Assembly (NCBI GenBank): GCA_030077755.1
Contig: JAQJZZ010000002.1
Span: 620,001 to 684,000, forward strand
DNA: 64,000 nucleotides
From: Filosporella fistucella
Lineage: Eukaryota; Ascomycota; Leotiomycetes; Helotiales
Reading direction: 5' to 3'
The notes under the pieces are model-generated. The model had not been told where the DNA came from. It did not search any database and saw only the letters and a list, made by a program, of their open reading frames with translations. Positions 11,997 to 24,196 of the stretch are shown here, one piece after another. The number at the start of each line of letters is the position of its first letter. The first letter of the stretch is position 1. The position numbers and the translations under genes were made by a program.

Positions 11997-12353
11997 TATT
12001 ACGGTCACGGGCTTATTATAAGAGCAAGACAAAGAATACGCCGTCTCTTAGTAATTCTAAGAACCGCGTAGGGGAAGTCACGGGGAAAGGTCACGTGATG
12101 GATCCTTGGATCCTTATAAGTGAGACAATAAAGGGGGATCCACGGATCCAACCTTAAGGGATCCTAGGATCCAATTAAGAATAAAGGTTTTATATATAAG
12201 ATTAGCACTTCTGCTATTAGATAAGAGCTTTGTGCTTAACTTTAAATAATATTCTTTATACTTAATAATATTATAATTAAAACGTCTTTATAATATACCT
12301 ATCCCTTACCTAAAACCTTTATATAAGCGTTGGCCCATATAATAATTATTATA
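11997..12353 (+). repeat. B1 5' LTR
   Basis: 357 bp, TATTACGGTC...ATTATTATA (TG...CA before RIP). It holds CACGTG at 12092-12097, several GGATCC palindromes (12099-12170), a TATATA box near 12190 and the GTGCTTAA motif near 12233 seen in the other chromovirus LTRs. B1 3' LTR and both B2 LTRs are also 357 bp. Confidence 0.92.
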
Positions 12354-12396
12354 CTTTAAGCACCTTTTCAAGGGATACCGACTTACTTAGAATAGC

Positions 12397-12563
12397 ATGT
12401 CCGGCAAAGCATTAGCAAACGTACTTAGCCCTAAAAGTAGCGTTATGGGAATACCCTCATTATTATAGAAAATGGACAATAACGTCCTAATAAGGGATAG
12501 CGGCCCAAGCACTATTAAGTTTAACGCGTAGCTAAAGGAAACGCTTAGGGTTAAGCTATTAGA
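12397..12563 (+). pseudogene. gag: B1 gag-pol, first 55 codons (gag N-terminus)
   Basis: ATG 12397 begins MSGKALANVLSPKSSVMGIP, the N-terminus shared by all chromovirus copies here. It is cut by A2 at a Leu-Leu-Asp stretch and resumes at 19167. The start is chosen because A2, B2, C1 and A3 keep ATG at this place, 40-45 nt after the LTR. No frameshift: total length to the first TAA is 5,181 nt after removing A2. Confidence 0.88.
12559..12563. repeat. Target-site duplication of A2, left copy (TTAGA; right copy CTAAA at 19162-19166)
   Basis: The two 5-mers differ by one C/T and one G/A transition, as expected after RIP. Removing A2 and one copy restores the B1 gag frame (Leu-Leu-Asp-Thr-Phe). 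Confidence 0.75.
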
Positions 12564-12914
12564 TATTACGGTTATAACCATGACCGTGGCCTAAGGCTCG
12601 GCAGACTGGTTAGGCTATACAGAGAACCACGGTTAGAGAGTCACGAGGCAAGTATCACGTGATTAAATCGAGGGAATCAAGTAAATCGAGGGAATTAAGG
12701 TTTGATTTAACCGATTCATATTAATTCGAATAATTTACCGGGAATAAAGGTTTTATATAAGACTAGCACTTCTGCTATTAAATAGGAGCTTCGTGCTTAA
12801 CTTTAAATAATATTCTTTATACTTAATAATATTGCAATTAGAACGTCTTTATAATATACCTATCCCTTACCTAAAATCGTTATATAAGCATCGGCCCGTA
12901 TAATAACCGTTATA
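12564..12914 (+). repeat. A2 5' LTR
   Basis: 351 bp, TATTACGGTTATAACC...ATAACCGTTATA (TG...CA before RIP). Contains CACGTG (12656-12661), a TATATAA box (12754-12760) and GTGCTTAA (12793-12800), a likely start of R. Confidence 0.93.
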
Positions 12915-12916
12915 CT

Positions 12917-12924
12917 TTAAGCAC
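12917..12924 (+). promoter_or_regulatory. A2 candidate primer-binding site, self-priming type
   Basis: TTAAGCAC, just inside the 5' LTR, is the exact reverse complement of GTGCTTAA at 12793-12800, which lies 39 nt after the start of the TATA box, where a transcript would begin. The site does not start with TGG as a tRNA-primed site would. Self-priming from the 5' end of the transcript is known in the related Tf1/sushi chromoviruses. Only 8 nt match, so this is tentative. Confidence 0.45.
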
Positions 12925-12956
12925 CTTCTTAAGGGATACCGATTCACTTAAATAGC

Positions 12957-15900
12957 ATGTCCGGTAAAGCATTAGCAAATGTACTTAGCCCTAAGAGTAG
13001 TATTATAGGAATACCCTTATTATTATAAAGAATGGATAATGACGTTCCTATAAGGGATAATGGCTTAAGCACTACCGAGTTTAACGCGTAATTAAAAGAA
13101 ATACTTAGGGTCAAGCTATTAAATACCTTTACGGGGAACCGAAAAGAGTTAAAGGTCTTCCTATTATAGGTGGAGCTCTATATTTACTTTAATAATAATA
13201 AGTTCCTTACGGATAAAAGCTACGCTTTATAAATATTTTCCTATCTTCGGGGAAAAGCTATAAAATGGGTTTAGCCCTTCTTAATAAACTATTTTAAATA
13301 TCTAAATACTTGTAAAGCTATAGTAATCACGTAAAACATGTTTAAGATATAAGGAGGATTTAAAAAGGAGATTAAAAGAATATTCAGAGACATTAATAAA
13401 GTTAAAATAACGGAAACCTACTTATATATACTAAGATAGACTAGGAGTATTATTAATTATTCCACGGACTTTTAAAAGTATGCCAATTAGATTAAATAGG
13501 ATATAAGAGCACTAATAAGCCATTATAAATAAGGACTAAAACCACATATTAGCATAAAGCTCGCTCGCATAGAAAAACTACCTTAGGATATAATATCGCT
13601 AATTAAATATATTATATAAATTAATAACCGCATATATGAGTTTTATCGGGAATAGCATTCTTAGGGGCATAATAAAAGGAATTACTAAGCCAATTTAGGC
13701 AAGTAAAGGGGGAAAGCGTAAGAAAACCATTAATTAGACCTAATGGAATTGAATGCTATTTCCTAAAATAATTAAGGGAAATCCAAGTTATTGCCGGAGA
13801 TTATAAAGTTATAATAAGAAAAGGGACTTTGCTTTAATTATGGATTTCCTAATTATATCGCGTTAATATATAAAGGAAAAAAGAAAGGGAATTAAAAGGG
13901 AAGGAAAACCTTAAATGCTATAAAAAAGGAAACGCCCTAAGCCGTAAAAATTCTAATACCTATAAAATTAAAGGAAGCTTATATAATTAAATATTAGCCT
14001 AATATTTATTAGATAATAAAGGAATAGTTAAAGGAAGCCAAGATTAATACTTAATTAAAACCCGACGCTTAAGATAAAAAGCAAGGAATTAAATATAAAG
14101 CATTTAATAAAGGGACTTGGCGCGCGGATTTCAAGGATTAGCATATTGCCAAATATTAACTTTATAAGAGGGTTTATTAGGAAGACCCTTAAGTAAGAGA
14201 GCTATAAGAGGTAATTTAAAGGGAAGATATTCTAATCCACTAAAGCCGAGAATAGTGATTAATAGGAATTAGAGATAATAAAATAGTTATATTTAAAGAA
14301 CTATTTAAGGTCGAGCTAGGAGGACCGGCCTAAGGCACGTTTTAAAGGCTAATAGAGGTTAATAAAAAGGGAATACTTTAATAAAGCTTTCACAGGCATA
14401 AAGTATAAAACCAAGTATATAGCACTTATTAGACTCGTTTTAAGGAATTAAAACCTCTAGCCCTATAATTTTATAAGTATTAGACCTTATATAAATAAGA
14501 CGCAAAAAACCGTTTTTAGTAAAATAATGCCATAGGAACGTTATATAATAAAGGAATCGTGGAAAGGTCTATGGGACTAATACTTTATTTAAGAAAAATA
14601 TACCAGGTCATATACTTAAACCCGAATACTTAAACCTGGATAAATATTAAAACCCAATAAACGGGTATGGAAATCCGCAAAATAAATAAAAGCTAAAAGG
14701 TAAGAAAAGACCCTAGCTATAAATTAAGGACTACCGGGGGTAAAATATATGCTATGAGAGGACTAAGCGAAAAATAATTATATTTAAATATATACTTAAG
14801 GGGATATAAAGAATCAATTAAAGCAATAATAGATTATAGAGTAATAGGAAACTTTATATCGCCAGAAATCGTATTACTTATTAATATATTAACTAGGGTT
14901 GCCAAAGACCTATATTCGCTATTAATAATTAATGGATTATTGGTTAATAACCGGGGAGGGTTAATTAACGTGCAAATGGTATTAACCCGTATAAGGATAG
15001 AGGAAGGATATAAAGAGGAAATATAATTTAATATTATTAAGATAAGGCGATATTAAATTATTCTCGGGATGCCATAGCTAGAATAGCATAGACCCATTAT
15101 TAATTAAAAGGCAAGGATGGTAATCCTTGAGAATTACTTATATAATAGGACATTATAGGTTAGATATAAGAACTTAAAACTTAGTTAGCGAAAAGCATGC
15201 GCTACTTCCATAAAAGAGCCAGAATGCTTACCCTAGGATTCGCCGTTAGGTAAAGTACCCAAGGAATATAAAGAGTTTAGCGAACTATTTTAAGACGAAG
15301 TAGGCCCGAAAGCATTATTAGCACATAGGCTATGGGATTATGCGATTAAAATTATAAAAGGAAAGATATTACTATTCAGAATTATATATAGGCTTTTTAA
15401 AGAAGACTAGAGGACGCTTAGGAAATATATTAATAAAAATCTAAAAAAAGGGTTTATATGATTATCCAAGTCGCCGGTAATGAGCCCGACATTATTTATA
15501 CCTAAGAAAGGAAGGGAGTCGAGATTATACGTGAATTATAGAAAATTAAATAAAATAATAATAAAGGACCATTTCCCGCTATCCTTGGCAAATAACTTAA
15601 GGGATTGCTTATAAGGAGCAAGAATATTTACTTAGCTTGACTTAAGAGGGGCTTTTAACCTAATTAGGATTAAGGAAGGGGATAAATGGAAAATAGTATT
15701 TTAAATAATATAAGGATTATATAAATACCAAGTTATGCCCTTTAGGCTAATTAATGCCCTAATAATTATATAAAGGGTTATAAATAATATCCTCTCGCAT
15801 TTATTAAATGTATATTATATTATATACCTGGATAATATATTAATATACTTAAAGGACGCCTAGCAATATATTAAGGACATTTGAGTAATGCTAGTAGCAC

Positions 15901-18137
15901 TTAAAATAGTTAACTTTAGACTTAAATTAGAAAAGTGTTTTTTTTACCAAATAGAGGTAACCTTTCTTAGGTTTATTATCGGCATTAACGGACTTAAAAT
16001 AGACTCTAATAAGGTATAAATAATCCTTAACTAAAAGGAACCATTTTATATAAAGGACGTATAATCCTTCTTAGGATTCATTAACTATTATAAGAGGTTT
16101 ATTAAAGGATATTCGGAGGTAGTGGCACTATTAACCGAATTAATAAAAAAGGACCTAACCTTTAAATGAAATAACAAGGCAAATCAAAGCTTTAAGGAAC
16201 TTAAGAAAGCATTTACGGAGGCCCCGGTCCTAATTACTTATAATTCCCAATTATTAATTAGGGTTAAAATAGACTTTTCCGACTATGCTATTAAAGCTGT
16301 GCTTAGCCAGCCCAATAAGCAAGGAAGATAGTAACTAGTCGCTTATCATTCCCGTAAATTATTAATAATAGAATTAAATTACGAGATTTATAATAAAGAA
16401 CTCTTAGCAATTATAAATGCTTATAGGGAATAAAGGATATATTTAGAGAGTGCACTTGACCCGGTCCAAGTATTAATAAATCACAAAAACTTGATTTACT
16501 TTATTATAATAAAAGAATTAAATAAGCGACAAGTATGGTAAGCGGAGATACTAGCTACTATTGATTTATGCATCTCTTATATAAAAGGAATAAAAAACGC
16601 TAGGGCAAACGCCCTTAGCCGGAAACCGGAATACCTTGGGAATAAGACACATATTTCTTATATAATACTTAAATAAGAAGGAAAATCCTTGATATATAAT
16701 AAAATGGAACTAGCGGCACTCGCTAAGCTAAGCATAGGCCCTTAGGACGAGCGCCTATAAAATGAATATTAAAGGAATAAGGATAAATAGGATATTGCGA
16801 TTATATAAGGATAATTCACGCTTAAGAATAGGATCTTATTATATAATAATCGGGTATTCATGCTACTAGCACTTAAGAAGGAATTTGTCACTAAATATTA
16901 TAGCCTATTAGCTTATAGATATTAGGGTACTTTTAAAATAATAGAAAGAATATTTGTGGATTATTACTTTCTAGGAATAAGGAAAATAATTAAAGAAATT
17001 ATTATTATATATAATACTTGCATTTGGAATAAGTTTTCCCAATAAGCCCTAAAAGGTATGCTAAAGTTACCGGAAATGCCTTTATAATTATAAAAGTTTA
17101 TTACTTAAGACTTCGTGGTTAAACTTCCTCCTTTTAAAGAACTAGTTACGAATAAGGTATATAACTCTATTCTTATTATTATGGATAGGCTTATTAAGTA
17201 TGCGTATATAATATTATATTTAAAAGCAAGTATAGCCGAGGACTTGGCCTATACCTTTATAAAGGTTATTATCACTAATTATAGGATATTAAAAGAAATT
17301 ATTTTAGATTAAGACAAGCTTTTTACTTTAAAATTTTAGATAATACTTATCGCATTGCTTAAAATAAAGCATAAATTATTAATATCGTTTTACTTATAAA
17401 TAAATAATTAAACGGAATGCCTAAACCAGATAATGGAAATATATTTATAATATTATATGAATTACTAGCAGGATAACTGGATAGAAATGCTTCTTATTAT
17501 GCAATTCACATATAATAGCGCGAGTATAAAGATGACTCAGGTCTTACCGTTTTACGCTAATTATAGCTATAATCCAATAGCTTATAAGATACCCAAGCCG
17601 ACTTCGGTTATGGCTAAAGAAGCTATTATATAAGTAGACTAATTGAAATCGCTATATTAGGAGCTTATAAAAGATATACGATTCTTCGTGAAAAGATTAG
17701 CGTCTTATTATAATAAAGGACGTAATATAAAACCTATGCTTAAAGAAGGGGATAAAGTTTACTTAATTTGTTATAATATTTAAATAAAGCAATTAAGTAA
17801 TAAACTAGATTATAGGAAATTAGGATTATTTAAAATTATTAAAATTAAGGGACTAATAAATTATTAACTCCAATTACTTAAGAGTATAAAAATATACCCG
17901 GTATTCCATATTTCCCTTCTTAAGCTAGTACTATTAAGAGTATTACCTGCTCCTAATATTAAGATTAAACCAGTTAACCTACTCGCCGAGTATAAGGTAA
18001 AGGAAATCTTAAACTATAAGATAATTAATAAAATAGTTAAATATTTAATTAAATGGAAAGGCTACCTATATTTAAAAAATATATAGGAACCTAAGTTAAA
18101 CCTTTATTACCCGGAACTCCTTAATAAATTCCATTAA
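12957..18137 (+). pseudogene. gag-pol: A2 gag-pol polyprotein with chromodomain
   Basis: One frame of 1,727 codons including the stop, with no frameshift between gag and pol. In order: gag capsid (SYLRGKAIKWVQPFL near 13235-13280); zinc knuckle CX2CX4HX4C at 13830-13871 (CFNYGFPNYIALIY, two Cys and the His now Tyr); protease near 14800-14950 (IIDYRVIGNFI; the DSGA-type site is degraded); RT with the catalytic YLDN at 15825-15836 (YLDD before RIP); RNase H; integrase with zinc finger region near 16880-17060 (TCIWNK) and core (KLPPFKELVTNKVYNS from 17120); chromodomain 17988-18134 (EYKVKEILNY, YLIKWKGY). The chromodomain marks it as a chromovirus; in relatives it guides integration to modified histones. 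Stops at Gln and Trp codons inactivate it. TAATAA at 18135-18140 occurs in all copies and is probably the real stop. Confidence 0.92.
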
Positions 18138-18153
18138 TAAAATTTAGGTCCAA

Positions 18154-18720
18154 TTAAAAAGCCTTATTTAAGAAGTCGGGCAATGCCATAGCCTTAAAGG
18201 GGTTAGAGATAGGAACCTTAGAGGAGGGCGGCGAAGAGGCAAGAGCAATAAAAGTAGAGGCTTTAATAAAGGCGGCGGCCTCACGGGCTTCCACGGCATT
18301 TAACTCGTCCAGGGATTTTAGACCCTAATAAAGCATTTTAGCGGCACGCTAATAAAACATTTCCTATTATTTATTAATCCATATTAATTTGGCCTAGGAC
18401 TCGGCTAAGCATTTAAATAACTTTTATTAGTCGCGTTAGGCTTGCTCTCACGCATATAATAACTTATCCTCGGTCTTTTCCAAAGACCTCTATTTTACCT
18501 TAAAGGGCCCCTAAATATTATAATTGGGGATGCCGGAATAAATATATTTAAAACATTTATCTAAGTCTAAGGAGACTATGCATATCCGGTTTATGTCTTT
18601 TTAATAATGAATATAGGAAGGCATAACTATTCCTTTTAATAAAATGCAAGCATATAAATTTAATTGATTTTCCTTAATCTTTTTTAAGCATGCTATTTTC
18701 TTATTATTAGGAGTGGGCAT
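18154..18720 (-). pseudogene. A2 antisense ORF, 188 aa, Cys6 zinc-cluster-like with coiled coil
   Basis: Reverse frame from ATG (MPTPNNKKIACLKKIK) to TAA, 567 nt, between the chromodomain and the 3' LTR. Reading Tyr from TAT/TAC back to Cys where RIP predicts it gives CX2CX7CX8CX2CX7C near residues 43-70 (IHYQKD, ICIVS, DKCFKYIYSG, PNYNIQGPFK). This resembles a Zn2Cys6 cluster and fungal Cys-rich transposon-linked proteins. A Gln/Lys/Glu-rich helix follows (EREQAQRDQQKLFKCLAESQ; MFYQRAAKMLYQGLKSLDEL), then an Ala/Ser/Pro-rich tail ending ALPDFLNKAF. A1 (27324-26758) and A3 (36000-36566) carry it at exactly 567 nt and C1 has a longer version, so it was very probably translated. Function unknown; a DNA- or RNA-binding role is an inference. 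Confidence 0.7.
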
Positions 18721-18810
18721 AATAAAAGAAGAAGAAGGATTATGGCCCTCGCTTAATATTTCCTTACCCTATTTTAGCGTTAAGGCGATACTAGTCTAAA
18801 AGGGGAATAA

Positions 18811-19161
18811 TATTACGGTTATAACCACGACCGTGGCCTAAGGCTCGGCAGACTAGTTAGGCTATACAGAGAACCACGGTTAGAGAGTCACGAGGCAAGT
18901 GTCACGTGATTAAATCGAGGGAATTAAGTGAATCGAGGGAATTAAGGTTTAATTTAACCGATTTATATTAATTCGGATGATTTACCGGGAATAAAGGTTT
19001 TATATAAGACTAGCACTTTTGCTATTAGATAAGAGCTTTATGCTTAACTTTAAATAGTATTCTTTATACTTAATAATATTGCAATTAAAACGTCTTTATA
19101 ATATACCTATTCCTTACCCAGAATCATTATATAAGCATTGGCCCATATAGCAACCGTTATA
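18811..19161 (+). repeat. A2 3' LTR
   Basis: 351 bp, same length and ends as 12564-12914; CACGTG at 18903-18908. Confidence 0.93.
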
Positions 19162-19166
19162 CTAAA

Positions 19167-22100
19167 CACCTTTATAAGGAACCGAAAGGAGTTAGAAATC
19201 TTCTTATTATAGGTAAAACTCTATACTTATTTTAATAATAATAAGTTCCCCACGGATAAAAGCTACGCTTTATAGACATCTTCTTATCTTTAGGGAAAAG
19301 CCATAAAATGGGTTTAGCCTTTCTTAATAAACTATTTTAAATACCTAAATATATGCGGAGCTATAATAATTACGCAAATCATATTTAAGACTTAGGGAGG
19401 ATTTAAAAAGGAAATTAGGAGAATATTTAAAGATATTAATAAAGTTAAGATAACGGAAACCTACCTATATGCACTAAAATAAACTAGGAATATTATTAAC
19501 TATTTCACGGACTTTTAAAAATATATTAATTAAACCGGATAGAATATAAGAGTATTAATAAGCTATTATAGGCGAGGACTAAAACCATATATTAGTATAA
19601 AGCTCGCCTATATAAAAAAACCACCTTAGGATATAATATTATTAATTAAATATATCATATAAATTAATAATCGGATATATGAGTTTTATTAGGAATAATA
19701 TTCTTAGGGGCACGGTAAAAGAAGTTATTAAGCTAATTTAGGTAAATAAGGGGGGAAAGCATAAGAAAATTATTAATTAGACCCGATAAAAGCGAATGCT
19801 ACCTCCTAAGATAATTAAAAAGGATTTAAGTTATTGCCGGAAATTATAAAGTCACGATGAGAAAAGGGGCTTTACTTTAATTATAAACTTCCTAGTTATA
19901 TCGCATTGACATATAAGGGAGAAAAGAAGGGGAATTAAAAGGTAAAGAAAACCTTAAATGCTATAAAAAAAGGAATGCCCTAAGCTATAAGGACCACGGG
20001 ACCTATAAGGTTAAAGGAAGCTTATATTATTAAATAATAACCTAGCATTTATTAAATAATAAAGGAATAATTAAAGGAAGCCAAGATTAATACTTAATTA
20101 AAACCTAATGCTTAAAATAAAGAGCAAGGAATTAAATATAAGGCATTTAATAAAGGAATTTGGCGCGCGGATTTTAAGGATTAATATATTGCCAAGTATT
20201 AGCTTTATAAGAGGGTTTATTAAAAAGACCCTTAAATAAGAGAATTATAGGAGGTAATCTAATAGGAGGACACTTTAATTCACTAAAGCCGAGAATAGCG
20301 ATTAATAGGAATTAAAGATAATAAGTTGATTATATTTAAAAAACCATTTAAGGTTAAGTTAAGAGGACCGGCCTAAGGTATATTTTAAAGACTAATACAA
20401 GTTAATGGAAAAGGAATACTTTAATAAAGCTTTTACGAGTATAAAGCATAAAATCAAGTATATAATACTTATTAAATTAGCCTCATGGAATTAGAACCTT
20501 TAGCCCCGCAATTTTATAAGTATTAGACTTTATATAAATAAGACGTAAAAAACCGTTTTTAATAAAACGATGCTATAGGAATGTTATATGGTAAAGGAAT
20601 CGTGAAAGGATTCACGGGACTAATACTTCGCTTAAAAGAAATATATTAGGTTATATATTTAGACCCGGATACCTAAATATGAACGGATATTAAGACCTAA
20701 TAAATGGGTATAAAAATCCGCGAAGTAAATAAAAGCTAAAAAGTGAGAAAAGACCCTAGTTATAAATTAGGGATTATTGGGGGCGAGATATATGCCACGG
20801 GAGGACCAAATAAAAAATAATTATACCTAAATGTATATTTAAGGGGATATAAAGAACCAATTAGAGCAATAATAAATTATAGAGTAATAGGAAACTTTAT
20901 ATCGCCAGAAATCGTGCTATTTATTAATATATTAATTAGGGTCGCCGAGGACCCATATTTATTATTAATAATTAATGGATTATTGGTTAATAACCAAGGA
21001 GGATTAATTGATATATAAATGGTATTAACCCATATAAGGACGAAAGGAGGATATAAAGAAAAAATATAATTTAATATTATTAAGATAAGGCGATATTAAA
21101 TTATCCTAGGAATGCCGTGGCTAAAATAGCACGGACCCACTATTAATTAAAGGGCAAGGATAATAATCCTTAAGAATTGCTTATATAATAGGATATTATA
21201 GGTTAGATATAAGAATTTAAAATTCAGCTAGCGAGAAATATGCGCTACTTTTATAAAAGAGCTAAAATACCTACCTTAAGGTTTATTATTAAGTAAGATA
21301 CTTAAGGAATATAAAAAGTTTAATAAGCTATTTTAGAATAAAAAAGGCCTAAAAGCATTAATAATATATAAGCTATGGGATTATGCAATTGAAATTATGA
21401 AAAAAAAGATATTATTATTTAAAATTATATATAGGCTTTCTTAAGAAAACTAGAGGACGCTTAAGAAATATATTAATAAAAACCTAAAAAAAGGGTTTAT
21501 ATAATTATTTAAGTCGCTAATAATAAGCCTAATATTATTTATATTTAAGAAAGGAGGAAAACCGAGATTATACGTGGATTATAAAGGATTAAATAAGATT
21601 ACGGTTAAGGACCATTTCCCGCTATTATTAATAGACGACCTAAGGGATCGCTTATAAGGAGCTAGAATATTTATTTAGCTTAACCTAAGAGGAGCCTTTA
21701 ACCTTATTAGGATTAAGGAAGGAAATAAGTAGAAAATAATATTTTAAATATTATAAGGATTATACGAGTATTAAGTCATGCCCTTTAAATTAATTAACGT
21801 CCTAGCTATTATATAAAGGGTTATAAATAATATCCTCTTATACTTATTAGATATATATTATATTATATACCTAAATAATATACTAGTATATTTAAAAGAC
21901 GCTTAATAATATATTAAGGATGTTTAAGCCATATTAATAGCACTTAAATTAATCGATTTTAGATTTAAGCTAAAAAAGTATTTTTTTTATTAAATGGAAA
22001 TAACTTTCCTTGGGTTTATTATTAGCATTAATAAACTTAAAATAAACTTAGCCAAGGTATAAACGGTCCTTAACTAAAAGGAGCTAGCTTATATAAAAGA

Positions 22101-24180
22101 CGTGTAATCCTTCTTAGGATTCACTAATTATTATAAGAGATTTATTAAAGAATATTTAAATATAATAGCATTGCTAATTGAGTTAATTAAAAAGGACTTA
22201 GCCTTTAAATAGAGCAATAAAGCTAATAAGAGCTTTATAAAGCTTAAGAAGACATTTATAAAGGCCTCGGTCCTAATTACTTTTAACCCCTAATTACCGA
22301 TTAGGGTTAAAACGGACTCTTTTAACTATGCTATTAAAGCTATGCTTAGCTAGCTTAATAAGTAAGAGAGATAGCAATTAGTTGCTTATTATTCCTGTAA
22401 ATTATTAATAATAAAACTAAATTATGAGATTTATAATAAGGAATTCTTAATAATTATAGATGCCTATAAGGAATAAAGGATATACTTAAAGGGTATATTT
22501 AACCCGGTTTAAGTATTAATGGATTATAAGAACTTGGTTTACTTTATTATAATAAAGGAATTAAATAAATAATAAGTATAATAGATAAAGACTCTGGCCA
22601 TTATTAATTTATGCATTTCTTATATAAAAGAAACGGAAAACGCTAAGGCGGACGCCTTTAGCCAAAAATTAGAATATCTCGAGAATAAGATATACGTTTC
22701 TTACGCGATATTTAAGGAAGAAGGAGAATCCTTAATATATAATAAAATAGAATTAATAGCACTCGCCAAGCTAAGCATAGGCCCTTAGGATAAGCGCCTA
22801 TAAAATAAATATTAAAAGGATAAAGGCAAATGAAATATCGCGATTATATAAGGATAATTTACGCTTAAGGATAAGATCCTATCATATAATAATTAAGTAT
22901 TTATGCCACCGGCACTTAGGAAGGAATTTATCGCTAAATATTATAGCTTATCGGCTTATAAATATTAAGGTACCTTTAAAATAATAAAAAAAATATTTAT
23001 AAATTATTACTTTCCGGGAATAAGGAAAATAGTTAAAAAAATCATTATTATATATAATACTTGCATTTAGAATAAATCTTCCTAATAAGCTCCGAGAGGT
23101 ATGTTAAAGTCACTAGAAACGCCTTTATAATTATGGAAGTCTATTACTTAGGACTTTATAATTAAACTTCCCCCTTTTAAGGAGCTAATCACAAATAAGG
23201 TATATGACTTTATCCTTATTATTATAGATAGGCTTATTAAGTATGCGTATATAATATTATACCTAAAAGCAAGTATAATTAAAGACTTGGCTTATATATT
23301 TATAAAAGTCGTTATTACTAATTACGGGATATTAAAAAAAATTATTTTAGACCGAGATAAGCTATTTACTTTAAAATTTTGGATAATACTTATTATATTA
23401 CTCGGAATAAAGCATAAACTATTAACGTCATTTTACTTATAAATAGATAATTAAATGGAACGCTTAAATTAGACTATGGAAATATACCTATAATATTACG
23501 TGAATTACTAATAAGATAATTGGGTAAAAATACTTCTTACCGCGTAATTCGCATATAATAGTGCAAGCATAAAGATAACTTAGGTCTTACCGTTTTATAT
23601 TAATTATAGCTATAACCTAATAGCTTATAAAACACCTAAGCCGACTTTGGTTATAATTAAAGAAGCTATCGTATAAATAAACCAATTAAAATCGCTATAT
23701 TAGGAACTTATAAAAAATATATAATTCTTTATAAAGAGATTAGCGTCTTATTATAATAAAGGACATAATATAAAACTTATGCTTAAAGAAGGGGATAAAG
23801 TTTATTTAATTTATTATAATATTTAAATAAAGCAGCTAAGTAATAAATTAAACCATAAGAAATTAAGACTATTTAAAATTATTAGGGTTAAAGGACTAGT
23901 AAATTATTAATTCTAATTATTTAAAAGCATAAAAATATATCCGGTATTCCATATTTCCCTCCTTAAACTAATGCTACTAGGGGCATTACTTGCCCTTAAT
24001 ATTAAAATTGAGCTAGTTAACCTACTTGCCGAGTATAAAATAGAGGAAATCTTAAATTATAAGATAATTAATAAAATAATTAGGTATTTAATTAAATGGA
24101 AGGATTACCTATATTTAAAAAATATATAAGAACCTAAATTAAACCTTTATTATCTTAAACTCCTTAATAAATTTTATTAA
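19167..24180 (+). pseudogene. gag-pol: B1 gag-pol, main part
   Basis: Continues the gag cut at 12563. Gag capsid near 19280-19320, zinc knuckle near 19870-19912 (Cys and His largely Tyr), protease about 20830-20960, RT with the catalytic box now YLNN near 21868-21880 (both Asp lost), RNase H near 22400-22490, integrase about 22900-23600 (KLPPFKELITNKVYDF near 23165), chromodomain about 24031-24177 (IKWKDYLY). With 12397-12563 it totals 5,181 nt to the TAA at 24178-24180. More RIP stops than in A2. Confidence 0.9.
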
Positions 24181-24196
24181 TAAAGTTTAGGTCCGC

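Larger units (their letters stand above)
12564..19161 (+). mobile_element. Chromovirus A2, complete, nested in B1
   Basis: 6,598 bp. LTRs of 351 bp at 12564-12914 and 18811-19161. One gag-pol frame (12957-18137) with a chromodomain, an antisense ORF (18720-18154) and a purine-rich tract (AAAAGGGGAATAA, about 18798-18810) just before the 3' LTR. It is the innermost insertion of a four-deep nest (A1, L1, B1, A2) and so among the youngest. It keeps more CpA and G/C than A1 and A3. Confidence 0.93.
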
